Counted from the first letter of the stretch, positions 8,354 through 18,529 are shown. The stretch: DNA of 64,000 nt from Sycon ciliatum (GCF_964019385.1 NC_088651.1:4452576-4516575), one strand, 5' to 3'. The notes: a model not told the origin generated them from the sequence alone. Program-made: numbers and translations.

Positions 8354-11221
8354 TCAAGGGTTCATGCTGTGTGGAACAGCAGCAGTGCGAAATTGGGCCG
8401 GGTGCGGTATGGCCCGCACCTCGCTGGGCAACGCATTCCAGAGCCTAGCTCCTTGGAACGCGAGACAACCCTTACCCAGCTCAGTGCGGGTTGGCGGTGG
8501 TCTTAGACCCATCGATGATTGCAGCCGAGTAGGAGCGCCACTGGTTGGTAGCAACAGCACTTGCAGTGTGGGGCTAGCACGGGAGTAGCGGCAGCGCCAA
8601 ACCAGGAAGATGAGCTTCTGGATGAAGATCTCCCGGACACGGTAGGCGCCGAGTTGGACTAGCAGGTTTCTGGCAGAGGTGCGCGGCGAGCATCCGTACA
8701 CAGCTCGAGCCGCACGATTCTGCAGAACTTGGAGACGGTCCAGGTGCTTACCCGCCAGCGATGCTGAGAAGGCATTGGAGCCATATGAGAAATCAGGCAT
8801 GATCACCGACTTGAAGTACTGGATGCGGCTTTGCATGCTGAGGCAGCGGCGCATCCGCCACAGCACACCGACTTTCTTGGTGAGGCGGGCAACGCACCTA
8901 TCCATCTGGGTGTTCCAAGACATGGCGCTGTCAATGTGAACTCCGAGGTAGCGAGCAGAAGAGACAGATGGCAGCTTAGTCGCATGACACCATACGTCCA
9001 GTTCAGGTTGCGCTTCTAGCTTCCCAGCCGGTACTACCAATGCCTGACTTTTTGATGCATTAAGGATCAAACCTCGCTGCTTCAGCCAGTCAGCAATGCA
9101 TGTCACTGCTCTGGAGAGAGTGGCGGTCAGTTCCTGTTGTGTTGGGCGACTGCAGGTCAGTGCGATGTCATCTGCGAACTGGATGGACTCAGCTTGCTCG
9201 GCAACAAATGGTATGTCCCGGGTGTAAAGGCTGAACAGCAGTGGACCTAATACCGACCCCTGTGGTACTCCACAGGAGCAGGCTGCCACTGTGCTAAGCT
9301 GGGATCCCAGCTGGACAATCTGGCAGCGATCAGACAAGTATGACATGAGCCACTGGAGCGCTGTTCCAGTGACGCCCACACAGAAGAGATCTTCGACTAG
9401 TTGCTGGTGGCGAACCTTGTCGAACGCCTTCGACATATCCAGGAGGACCACACCCGTGAACATGCGGCGGTCTCTTGAGGCGAGGATCCTGTTTACCATC
9501 AGCACAAGGGCATCCTCCGTGGAATGTCCTGTCCGGAATGCAAACTGTGTGCTGGGCAGAGAACCAGCCATATCCAGAAAGGTGACAAGTGCCTTCTGCA
9601 CCACCTTCTCTAGCAGCTTCGAGAGAATGGGGAGCAGGGACACAGGACGGAAATTGTTGGCGACAGATGGATCGCCAGCCTTGTGCAATGGGGTCACATA
9701 TGCACGCTTAAAGCCAGCGGGTACAGTGCCGGAGGTCAGGGACGCATTGAAAAGTGCTGCAACTGATGGTGCTAGCAGGTCGGCACAGTACTTTAGAAGT
9801 AAGCCTGGGACGCCGTCGCTCCCAGTTGCTTTGCGCGGGTCGATGCGCTTCAAAAGCTGTTCAGCATCGCAGGCACGCACATGTTGGAATGAGGTCAGGG
9901 CAGACCGAGGCTGTGGTCCCTGAGGCATAGAGAGAACTGAAGGTCGAGCATCATCAGAGACTACCTTGCCAAACGTGGACGCAACATGTTCGATGTCGCA
10001 TGTCGGCTGGATTGATTGTCTCTTGCGTCCAGTCACAGTATTTAGGACTGACCATAACTTGCGTGGGTTCTGGCAATTATCTTGGCACTGACTTTGGAAG
10101 TACTGGTTGCGTTTGCACCTGTTTGTATTCGCAGCAACCGAGCGGGCACGTCTATATGCTGCGTGAGCTTCAGAGTTGGCTTTGTCAGCAAGCCACTTTC
10201 GATGCAGGCGACGCTTCAGCTGGTTTATCTTGTATAGCTCTCTGTCAGACCATGGAGGATGGAGCTTGCCTGTCTTAATCTTGCATTGCTGCAATGGCGC
10301 ATGCCTGTCGAGGACAGAAAGGAATCGTTGATGCCAGTGGTCCCACATGGCTTGCACATCAGAGTCTGGTGGGTACACATGAAGTTCAGCAGCAGCTAGG
10401 TCAAGTCGGAAGGCAACCAAGTCAATGTTATCTAAACGGCGACGCACACGCTGCTTGGGGATGTCTGGCCGGGCATGTCTTGCATTGAAGGTTGCTTCAA
10501 CTCCAAAGTGGTCACTGAGTGTAAGCGGCAGGACTCGGCAATCATGCAAATCCTTATCCTCTGTAGTCAGTATCAGGTCAATAGTAGTGCCAGCTGGACA
10601 CGGAGGTGAGACTCGCGTAACGGAATGGACGATATTAGTGAGGCCATATGCACCACAGAGATCCAGAAGGGGCTGGGCATGCTGTGGCTGGGAATGCGAG
10701 ATATTGACATTGAAGTCACCCATCAATGTGACGGCTGAGGTAACCATAGCAGCTTGATGCAGCGATGCCTCAAGGGTGGACCAGTAGGAGACTGGCGCAT
10801 CTGGTGGTCGGTATATGCAGCCAATTAAGTGATTGCCTGCCTTTCCATTTAGCTCAACCCACACTACCTCCGTGTCCCCTTGGTTGAGATCCGGCCGTGG
10901 TTTGATGGGCAAGTAGGACCGGTAAAAAATACAGACGCCACCTCCTTTTCTCCCCTTTCGGTCATTTCTCACCAAACTGTATCCTTCAATGTTCACTTCT
11001 CCATCAGCTATAGACGCGTCCAGCCATGTCTCCGCAATCCCAACAACATCCCATGTCCTTTCCCTAATCAGAGCGGACAGCGTGTCTATCTTGTAGCGCA
11101 GGCTGCAGATGTTAAGGAATCCAATGGTGGTATGTGTTGAATGAGATTGTGGCAGTCTGTTAATAGATACGGTAGCAGCCTGAGGGTAGAACTCCCGCGC
11201 AACTGGATTTAGCTTACTCAT
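8354..11221 (-). CDS. LINE ORF2: APE endonuclease - reverse transcriptase
   Basis: 955 aa. It nicks target DNA and reverse-transcribes the element RNA at the nick. N-terminal APE-type endonuclease: NICSL (37-41), ETW (64-66), GDFN (168-171), TIDL (213-216), SDHFG (236-240). Reverse transcriptase: GSDGVPG (467-473), LLDMSKAFD (593-601), the GVPQGSVLGP block (651-660) and FADD catalytic box (682-685). The C-terminal part carries the QNRAARAVYG motif seen in CR1/Jockey-group ORF2s. No RNase H or zinc knuckle is evident. The ATG overlaps the ORF1 stop as ATGA, which suggests termination-reinitiation. No frameshift or stop is seen. The exact clade (CR1, L2 or relative) is uncertain. Confidence 0.95.
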   Translation of the reverse strand: MSKLNPVAREFYPQAATVSINRLPQSHSTHTTIGFLNICSLRYKIDTLSALIRERTWDVVGIAETWLDASIADGEVNIEGYSLVRNDRKGRKGGGVCIFYRSYLPIKPRPDLNQGDTEVVWVELNGKAGNHLIGCIYRPPDAPVSYWSTLEASLHQAAMVTSAVTLMGDFNVNISHSQPQHAQPLLDLCGAYGLTNIVHSVTRVSPPCPAGTTIDLILTTEDKDLHDCRVLPLTLSDHFGVEATFNARHARPDIPKQRVRRRLDNIDLVAFRLDLAAAELHVYPPDSDVQAMWDHWHQRFLSVLDRHAPLQQCKIKTGKLHPPWSDRELYKINQLKRRLHRKWLADKANSEAHAAYRRARSVAANTNRCKRNQYFQSQCQDNCQNPRKLWSVLNTVTGRKRQSIQPTCDIEHVASTFGKVVSDDARPSVLSMPQGPQPRSALTSFQHVRACDAEQLLKRIDPRKATGSDGVPGLLLKYCADLLAPSVAALFNASLTSGTVPAGFKRAYVTPLHKAGDPSVANNFRPVSLLPILSKLLEKVVQKALVTFLDMAGSLPSTQFAFRTGHSTEDALVLMVNRILASRDRRMFTGVVLLDMSKAFDKVRHQQLVEDLFCVGVTGTALQWLMSYLSDRCQIVQLGSQLSTVAACSCGVPQGSVLGPLLFSLYTRDIPFVAEQAESIQFADDIALTCSRPTQQELTATLSRAVTCIADWLKQRGLILNASKSQALVVPAGKLEAQPELDVWCHATKLPSVSSARYLGVHIDSAMSWNTQMDRCVARLTKKVGVLWRMRRCLSMQSRIQYFKSVIMPDFSYGSNAFSASLAGKHLDRLQVLQNRAARAVYGCSPRTSARNLLVQLGAYRVREIFIQKLIFLVWRCRYSRASPTLQVLLLPTSGAPTRLQSSMGLRPPPTRTELGKGCLAFQGARLWNALPSEVRAIPHPAQFRTAAVPHSMNP

Positions 11222-12591
11222 TGAGAGCTAGATGAAGGTTGCATTTTGCATGGTATTCCCGACATGGATCCAGGGGAATCTTCTGCATGACGCTTTCCAG
11301 GGCGAGGTGGCGTGGCTTTGGCTGGAGCAGACGTAGCTGACGTATCTTGAAGCTTGGGCTGGTGCTGGCCACTGTCCTGGTGGACATCACTAGATGCAGG
11401 GCTTTGGCTGTCATTAGACGCAGGGCATTGGCTGTCACTGGACGCAGGGCATTGGCTGTCATTAGACGCAGGGCATTGGCTGTCACTGGACGCAGGGCAT
11501 TGGCTGTCACTAGATGCAGTATGCAGGTTCTGCTGTTCTGTCTGCAAATGCTGGTGCTCTTCAGGTGTAGATTCCTGATGCTGATTTTCCTGTGTCTTCT
11601 GGTGCTCCTCCTGCCGTTTCTTCTGCTGTTGCTGCTGGTCTGCTGTGTTTCTCTGTTCAAGACTTAGTGTAGATTCCTGGTGCTGATTTTCCTGTGTCTT
11701 CTGCTGTTGCTCCTGTTGTTGCTTGTCTGCTGCGTTTCTCTGGTCATCACGAAAGACCCATGGGCGTGCATAAACAGGCCTGGGCCAGAAGTTTGGCTGT
11801 GTGAGGGCTTCAACTGAGGCTCGGCTGATCGTCACACGAGCACCGACCTTGCCATCAGCCTTGCTGATCAGTTTGCTACTAAATATCGTGAGCTGCTGAT
11901 TGGCTGTCAGGGCACGTTGTTGGATAAAGGATTCCAGTTGCTCAATGCTAATAGCTGGGCGCAGGTTTCCAATCCAAATGACCCCACGCCTGACGCTAAG
12001 GCGAGGGGAGACAGAAGAGACTAGTTGCCATGAGTCATCATCCACAGGTAGTGGTGGAACGTGCTGCGAACCCACAGTGTTTGTCTGTGTGTCTGCGACC
12101 TTTGGACTGTGGTTTGTAGTACATACCGGGTTTGCTTTATCCTTGTACTCCGTTTCCGTGTCCACTGAGGGCACCGTCTTGCCTGCGTGCCAGGGTGTGG
12201 CAGCGCTACGGGTACGGGGTTCAGTGTGCGTTCCCACGTGTTCTGCCTGCTGCTTTGACTTTTTTTCACTATTTGCGCACGGCTTAGACTTTCCAGTTAG
12301 CGTACGGGTACTATTCGTACTACTAGCTGCACTCTCCTTGACCTCCTCGCCTTTTTGTTGCTGTTGGTCGACATGCATGGGGGCAATGGCGGACTGCCTC
12401 AAGGAGCTCAGTTCGCCTCGTAACTCCGAAACGTGTGCACATAGCTCATCCACACGCCGTTTCACGCGCTCCTCTCTATCTCTAGACTCACTAACATACG
12501 ACGACAATTGCTGGATCAAGCTGATGACATTGGCTTCGATGCCTGGGAGACTGCACAGAAGTCTCAGGGGTTCACCTGCCAGCTCGTCCAT
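11218..12591 (-). CDS. LINE ORF1: RNA-binding-type protein
   Basis: 457 aa. By analogy with other LINEs it should bind element RNA and form the RNP. Residues ~20-66 are heptad-like and charged (likely coiled coil for multimerisation). Residues ~203-280 resemble an RRM fold: a GVIWIGNL strand, a helix, then VGARVTI and a FWPRPVYARPW end that I associate with LINE ORF1 proteins. Residues ~281-375 are Gln/Glu-rich. Residues ~375-415 contain about five copies of an 8-aa repeat (SDSQCPAS, 24-bp DNA period). The stop TGA overlaps the ORF2 start. It is intact. The domain assignment is from visible pattern only. Confidence 0.85.
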   Translation of the reverse strand: MDELAGEPLRLLCSLPGIEANVISLIQQLSSYVSESRDREERVKRRVDELCAHVSELRGELSSLRQSAIAPMHVDQQQQKGEEVKESAASSTNSTRTLTGKSKPCANSEKKSKQQAEHVGTHTEPRTRSAATPWHAGKTVPSVDTETEYKDKANPVCTTNHSPKVADTQTNTVGSQHVPPLPVDDDSWQLVSSVSPRLSVRRGVIWIGNLRPAISIEQLESFIQQRALTANQQLTIFSSKLISKADGKVGARVTISRASVEALTQPNFWPRPVYARPWVFRDDQRNAADKQQQEQQQKTQENQHQESTLSLEQRNTADQQQQQKKRQEEHQKTQENQHQESTPEEHQHLQTEQQNLHTASSDSQCPASSDSQCPASNDSQCPASSDSQCPASNDSQSPASSDVHQDSGQHQPKLQDTSATSAPAKATPPRPGKRHAEDSPGSMSGIPCKMQPSSSSQ

Positions 12592-13087
12592 GGCGGAGAG
12601 TAGGTCAGGGTGTGACAGCTACTCAAAATATCACCTACTCTACACTAAGCTACGATTCTACACTACGTCTCCTAAGGGCTCCACTCCGGCCTGATGCCGG
12701 GTGGGCTGCGAAAAAAACGACGAAAACCTACGGAGCTGTACTCTCTCTGTCTCGTCCATCTCGTCTGACCGGGTCCATTGAACTCAACTCGGCCGTCACC
12801 CTGCTATCACGTCCCTCCTTTCGCCCTCGTCCGCTGAGTGCGTAGCTTCTGTTGTAGTTGGCTGTTGATCGTCTTGGTCTTTCAATTATGGGCTTGGATG
12901 GTGGATTAGTTGTGGTTGCTGTAGATTGCGTTGTTGGTGTTGGTGTGGGAGTAACTGATATGCAAGGTGGGTCTTTCATTACCGTAGTGTCGCCCTTAAT
13001 GTAGTTTTTCTTAGACGGTGTTCAGACAATGGCGTATGTCCTAGCGGTGTAGAAAAGCGTGTTCAGCGAGCCAAGGCATACCACACG

Positions 13088-16032
13088 TTGAACATTGAGC
13101 GAGTTTTTATGAAGGATGAGATTGCCAGGTCCGGTGACACGGTGTGCAAGTCTCGTTCCCAGTTTAGGTCCTTGTATGATCGTGCACGTACATTTTTGTC
13201 ATCTCATGACTTCCTTCGTTTCTCAGTGCTCCTTTCTGAGAACGACCAGAAACAACGAATCAAACTTATCACCAAACATGACAAGACATATAACTGGCTC
13301 CGAAGGAAACGTTACGGCCAAGTTAACATCGATCCTGAAACAACAATAATAAACTTTACACCATTGGAATTGACTACCGTGCAGAAGGAGCTCCTTTGCC
13401 GTGGCACTGATTTTGGCGTTCCCCCATCATCAAATAAAAAGGAAGTTATCATGACCGAGTTTGAATTGTTTTATCGATAGTTATTACGTTTTACACCGAT
13501 ATCAGAAGCCCAACAATCAATATGCGCAGCAAAGATCAGAGCTGAGGCTGAGGAGCATGCGGACAAACTTCCAGATAAGCGATCATTTTCCTTAGGCCAG
13601 GAACACATGAAAGCCCTCCGTGACTTCCGCAAAAACACGGAAATCATCGTCACGCGCCCGGACAAAGGGCGGGCTACCGTTCTGATGCTCAGAACCGATT
13701 ACATCGACAAGATGGCTGTCATCTTAAATGACACATCAAAGTTCCAGACCCTCGGCCCAGTTGAAAGTTTTGATCGAACAGAGAAAGTAGAAAAAGAACT
13801 AATAGCTTACCTAAAGAAACTGAAAGACGACGGTGAAATATCCTCAAATGATTTCGATCGCATTAAACCGACAGGCACCCTCGGGCCTAGGCTATATGGC
13901 TTACCAAAATAAACAAGCCCACATGTCCAGTACGTCCCATCGTTTCCATGACGGCTTCACCCCAATATTCTATTTCCAAGTGGCTGTGTATTTACTTACA
14001 ACCAGTGCAGGACTACTACTGCAAGCGCACTGAAAAAGACAGTTTTGATTTCGTTGAGAAGCTCCGCAACAAGCCTGTACCATCCAACGCACACATGTGT
14101 TCGTTTGACGTCGTCAGTTTATTTACTAATGTGCCGATTGAAGAAACTGTCGACATCTGCATGGATGTTTTGTACCGTAATGATGACGTTGACACTCCTT
14201 GGATATCTGAAAGTGCGTTTAGACGGTTGTTGTTGCTGGTCACAACTGGTGTTGAGTTTTCGTTCGACAATGTCATGTACAAACAAGTCGATGGTGTTGC
14301 GATGGGTTCGCCCCTTGGTCCGGTATTGGCAAAGGTGTTTGTCCGTTACTGTGAGTCGAAAGTTGATGATTCATTGTGGCCTGACCTTTATGTACGTTTC
14401 GTGGACGACTCATTCACATATTTTGATAATGAGGAGCGTAGTAACGAGTTTCTTGACGTGTTGAATAGTATTCACCCTGCCCTTCGTTTTACATGTGAGC
14501 ATGAACAGTCCAACGAATTGTCATTTCTAGATGTGCTTGTGGAAAAAACGAGTAGTGACGTGCTGACCACCGTTTATCGAAAGCCGACGTTTACTGGTCA
14601 GTACATTGTATATGACTCTTATTGTTCGTCTCAATATAAAGTAAACTTAGTGCGTCACCTTGTAGATCGTGCGAAGCGTATTTGTTCGTCCTGCAAGCTG
14701 CAGGAGGAGCTTGATTTTCTCCGGTCAGTTTTTGTCAAGAACGGGTACCTTGAGTTTTTGTTGCAGAAGTTGTTCAAAGTCGAACATACTACGAAGGCTC
14801 CTATGATTGGTCCGGCTCGTTGTCCCGTTTATTTATGTTTGCCGTGGAAAGGGCAGGAGTCGACTAAAGTTTGTAGTGCAGTCAAGTCTGTTGTTCGTCG
14901 GACATACTACGCAGTACACTTTGTGCCAGTCTTTACGACGATGCGTGCGTTTACGGTGCGGAAGGATGTCCTACCAGCCCATCACCTAAGTCATCTTATT
15001 TACAATTTTGAAGGCCGACAATGCGCTAGTCGGTATGTTGGTAGGACTGTTCAGCACCTGAACGCACGCATCAAACAACACACACCACGTCACATACTTC
15101 CACCTTGCGCACAACAACAAAGACCGAAGCGAGGGCGACCTAGAAAACAACCATTAACCACACAGCCGTTGTCTACACAACCCGCGGATCCTGGCTCACA
15201 GACTGTGCTTTCTCCGCCGTCGTTGGTGGCGGTGGTGGAGGAGAATAGGCGTGGTGGCTCATCGGGTCGGCTTGTGTCGCCGCCTTTGCTCCGGCCGTCG
15301 GTGGTTCCCTCGTCCGTGCCCCCGGCGGCTTTGGCTGAGGCGGTGCCGCTTGCGGTCCCGGTCCCACTGCCTCCTCCTGATCCTCCGCCATCGGTTCTTG
15401 CGGCGGTGGAGCTTGCCAGTGGCAAACCGCGAGCAACACTGACAGCTGCATTAACACTACAAATGCCGACTCAAAAAGACCCGACTTGCATATCAGTAAC
15501 TCCCACACCAACACCAACAACGCAATCTACAGCAACCACAACTAATCCACCATCCAAGCCCATAATTGAAAGACCAAGACGATCAACAGCCAACTACAAC
15601 AGAAGCTACGCACTCAGCGGACGAGGGCGAAAGGAGGGACGTGATAGCAGGGTGACGGCCGAGTTGAGTTCAATGGACCCGGTCAGACGGGATGGACGAG
15701 ACAGAGAGAGTACAGAGGAAGCGGAGGATGGAACGGACGGCGGAGGGAGCAGTGAGTCGGAGAGCAGTGATGGGAGTGATGGTGAGAGTGCCGGTGAGAG
15801 TTTTAGTGATGTGCGTAGGTTTCGTGGTAGCAAGTCTTCAGTGTACAATCATCTGCTGGCTAGTCCTGATTGTTGCGGTGCGTATTCCGAGTCTTCGTTC
15901 ACTGTATTGTGCCGTGGTCGTCATGGTTATGGACTACAGTTAAAAGTGTTGGAAGCTATCTATCAGCATTTGTACAAGCCTAATTTGTGTGTACAGAAAG
16001 ATAGTATAATTGGGTTGAAATTGTTCAAGTAA
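13088..16032 (+). pseudogene. PLE1 RT / GIY-YIG protein, broken by a stop and a frameshift
   Basis: Segments: 13,088-13,480 (N-terminal), in-frame TAG at 13,478-13,480, then 13,481-13,912 with the PLE motifs TRPDKGRA and RLYGLPK. A one-base loss in the A run after LPK shifts frame, and reading resumes at 13,948 for 694 aa. In that part: SFDVVSLFTNVP (motif A, 52-63), DGVAMGSPLGPVLA (motif B, 115-128), FVDD (catalytic, 151-154) and the GIY-YIG N-half (YNF...YVGRT...RIKQH, 352-378). Next comes a ~245-aa Pro/Ser-rich insert with an AT-hook-like KRGRPRK (394-400), then the GIY-YIG C-half (SSVYNHL...EAIYQ...CVQK, ~630-694). PLE2 shares the stop and the frameshift. As usual for PLEs, RT and nuclease would act in one protein. 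Confidence 0.88.
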
Positions 16033-16262
16033 CGTGTCGTGTTTAGTGCGGCCAAGCTTGGCCGTTAATGTTCTAGGTGTAATGTACTGCTGTTATGTGT
16101 TATCACGTTGTCTTTCCTTCCTTTCTCCTTTGTTCACTTCTCGCTTTGATTGTTAAAATTCACACTTGTAAATTTCACTGTTGTTGCTCTTAGTGTTATT
16201 TCTCTAACTTAGATTTTCTATAATAGTTCAATTTTTGTTTCAGTGTCCTTTAGTACAACGAC

Positions 16263-16300
16263 GATTCCTGATGAGTGTTGTACGAAAACTTGTTTGAATC
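16263..16300 (+). ncRNA. Hammerhead ribozyme, PLE1 3' terminus
   Basis: Stem I GATTC/GAATC (5 bp, closes perfectly), core CTGATGA (16,268-16,274), stem II GTG/TAC with loop TTG, GAAA (16,284-16,287), very short stem III AAC/GTT, and H17 = T before GAATC. All conserved core positions are present. Minimal stem III is typical of PLE hammerheads, which are thought to work best as dimers. Confidence 0.85.
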
Positions 16301-16349
16301 CATATTTTTTCCATACACCATTTCTTCATACGAACTATTTTCACAGCAC

Positions 16350-16460
16350 TTCACACTGCATATTCTGTGCAGACAGGGTTGAGGTCCTAATTATCAGTGG
16401 CTGGGTGAAACTTTGGAGTTCAATTGCCCTGGGTAAGCTCGAAACCCACTTGAAGTTTAA
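16350..16460 (+). repeat. Diverged S-repeat-like segment after PLE1
   Basis: TTCTGTGCAGACAGGGTTGAG to CTCGAAACCC aligns with the S-repeat pol III-like region but is clearly diverged. The same segment follows PLE2 (45,535-45,640), and the similarity between the two loci continues to about 16,775 and 45,955, so this tail probably belongs to the PLE unit or was co-duplicated. Confidence 0.6.
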
Positions 16461-16814
16461 ATAGAGATTCTCTTCTTGTTTTGTCTTTTTCGTGCCTTTC
16501 TCTCTCCCATTATGTTTTGGAGGAGATTGGTAGCATGCAGTGCTGGAATATGCCATTCGCAAATTCGCACAACTAAATTCGGTTATTACTTTGGTGTCTG
16601 TGATTTTTCCACACAATTTTGAGCGCATATTCATGATTCATGCTCGCACCTATTAAAAGTGCTCCCTTGAACAGTGAGTTGAGGTTGAGTAGGCTCAAGA
16701 AGATTGTGCGTGAAGAGCACCACTTATATAGTGCTCTCCAGGCACAAACGTCACCAGGGATACAAACGTACAGAAACGGACCACTGCATCTAGCGGACAA
16801 AATTTGCGGATTTG

Positions 16815-17520
16815 AATAAGCTTATCAGATCAAGTGAAGCATACGAACTTGCGGTGATAGCTGTTCGTAATCCAAAACTATTCCCTAAGCCTTTGTGCTG
16901 TTCCCGGCAAGACGTCGTATCTTGATTCTGAGTCAACTGTATCATATCCACATGCAACACTTCTAAATGACATATACAAATACGACACTTAATCCTGCAC
17001 ATTCTGTGGTCAGGGGGTTGAGGTCCTGATTATCACCAGCTGTGTGAAACATTGGATCTCAGGTGCCCAGTGTAGGTTCGAAACCTGCGACGCGTATGAG
17101 TTATGATATAGAGATTTCTTCAATTTTTCCTCTTTTTCGTCAATTTCCTCCTTAATAATCTTGTTGAAGGCATTAAGTGGCTTGAAGATTCACACACCCT
17201 TCCCACCCATCACCACGTGATAACCACTGAGAATAGTAAAACGTTCTGGATTAACTTTATTTCAATTTGTTAGATCGCCTGTTTGAAAAGACAGCACGCT
17301 AGTTTTATCTTATCTTTCGGTGGATCACTACACCTTTCATCCCTTAGTACTGGCAGACTAGAGGGCTCCGATTTACCGAGACTAAACTTAATCTCGTGAG
17401 ATGTCAATTCACCGGCTGCATATCTGGGTTCTTTCCTTTCCCTCATATCACTCCCTCTCTTTCTCATATTCTTTCACAATTGCCCTAGGTGTTATACGCC
17501 CCCATTGTTTCCATCTTCCT
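16815..17520 (+). repeat. S-repeat copy (diverged subfamily)
   Basis: Carries the AAGCTTATC anchor and B box (about 17,076-17,086). It shares private changes with the copy at 18,860-19,570, such as AATAAGCTTATCAGA, so these two form a subfamily. Confidence 0.85.
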
Positions 17521-17549
17521 GTCAAATGCAAAATTTGTTTTGCAAACTG

Positions 17550-17735
17550 TGTATCCTGCCTCTTTTTATGTACGCTGCTGTTAGCTGGTGTGGGTTGTCC
17601 TTGGTTCTCGCTGAGCGTGTAGAAATCCACGATAGGAAACTTCTTCGTATCCTGTTTAGCCTATTCCCTCCTTACTCTTCTGCTTCCCGGTATGTCCTTG
17701 CAAATGCTTGCCCACTGTCAACCCACCGTCAAAAA
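17550..17735 (+). pseudogene. LINE ORF2 C-terminal fragment
   Basis: About 60 residues around LPLFMYAAVSWCG, RVEIHDRKLLR and ANACPLSTHR. A second, longer fragment of the same family lies at 20,744-21,290. Truncated at both ends; downstream it runs directly into a hammerhead-bearing repeat. Clade not assigned. Confidence 0.6.
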
Positions 17736-17739
17736 TTTA

Positions 17740-17845
17740 TTTTTCTTTCCTTTCTACATTTATTTATGGCTCAACATCCGAGTTTTACAATTGCACACCT
17801 GATGAGCCGTCACGAACCATACGGCGAAACGTACGTCGTGTGAAA
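17740..17845 (+). repeat. Family A hammerhead repeat, 3' end
   Basis: CTTTCCTTTCTAC, then GGCTCAACATCCGAG, then the hammerhead. Other family A pieces (18,085-18,345; 19,605-20,660 minus; 52,275-52,612) supply the upstream part starting near TTGGAAGGCTGTCGG. A composite monomer would be about 270 nt. Confidence 0.6.
17794..17842 (+). ncRNA. Hammerhead ribozyme A (type I layout, 49 nt)
   Basis: Stem I CACAC/GTGTG (5 bp), CTGATGA (17,799-17,805), stem II GCCGT/ACGGC with a 10-nt loop, GAAA (17,826-17,829), stem III from the palindrome ACGTACGT (2 bp plus GTAC loop, or intermolecular), and cleavage triplet GTC ending at 17,837. Every core nucleotide matches the consensus. Confidence 0.93.
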
Positions 17846-18084
17846 CAACTTGTTTTGTAGTCAACTAGTCCATCACAATGTCATGCATGAGGAGTACTGT
17901 AGGAGTTTGGCTTTCGGCTTGTACAATTCGTTTTCGCAAAGCTTCCCATTTATTTACTTATCTTTGATATTTATGACCCACCCAAGTAGGGTGGTGTGCT
18001 GCTTTGCTGCTTCGAATTGTAGTTAGACCGCTTTGTCAGATATCGTACTGGTCTCGTCATCCGGTCCAGTAACAATCGACATTC

Positions 18085-18345
18085 TTTGTTCCGTTGGGAC
18101 TGTAGCTTTTGCTCGTTTTCGTTGCGCTTGCCTTCCCCTCTTTGGTCTTTTCCATAACCTTGAACCTTCCAAGTTGGAAGGCTGTCGGTTAGCGCTACGG
18201 AGATGTGTTGAAGCTAGGTGTCAGGACGTCGAATGTCTCAGTACTCTGTCAGTTTTGTGCCTAGTTATTGCACTTTCTGACTGTATAAAGTATCATGTTA
18301 CAGTGATGGAGAGTTACTCTTAACTCGTATCCATAATGTCTCTTT
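18085..18345 (+). repeat. Family A hammerhead repeat, 5'/middle part
   Basis: Includes CTCTTTGGTCTTTTCCATAA, TTGGAAGGCTGTCGGTTAGC and GAGAGTTACTCTTAACTCG. It lacks the ribozyme end. Between 17,846 and 18,085 I see no gene or repeat. Confidence 0.7.
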
Positions 18346-18529
18346 CCTTTCTACAATAATGCAATTAAGAGTATAATAGATGCAGACATGGCCAGACGAC
18401 AACGAGGTCATGGAATTGTTCAAGGATTTTTATGTTATTCAAAATCGATTTTCGTGTTCCGCTCATCAGTGAATAGTATCCGAACTGAGGGTACTGTGTA
18501 CAAAAAAGAACATTTAATAACAGCATAAT

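Larger units (their letters stand above)
7863..12735 (-). mobile_element. Full-length non-LTR retrotransposon (CR1/Jockey-like)
   Basis: 4,873 bp on the minus strand: ~144-bp 5' UTR, ORF1, ORF2, a 3' UTR with a (GA)n run, and a short (CAA)n tail at 7,863-7,876. It is inserted in the PLE1 inverted arm. The unoccupied site is preserved in PLE2 at 41,920-41,923, and CTGT at both junctions (7,859-7,862 and 12,736-12,739) gives at most a 4-bp duplication. Both ORFs are open, so it may be young and possibly competent. Confidence 0.92.
7690..16310 (+). mobile_element. Penelope-like element, copy 1 (PLE1)
   Basis: Layout: an inverted piece of its own 3' region (7,690-7,862 continued at 12,736-13,010), then the coding part on the plus strand (about 13,088-16,032), then a terminal hammerhead (16,263-16,300). 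The inverted arm is truncated on the left by comparison with PLE2 (40,451-45,513). A 4.9-kb LINE splits the arm. Inverted and tandem partial copies of this sort are typical of Penelope elements. The coding region is broken, so the copy is dead. Confidence 0.85.

Noticed and set aside
9944..9970. TCATCAG within LINE ORF2 (also 56,385 in the LINE relic)
   Set aside because: Coding sequence; no GAAA at the required distance and no closing stem.
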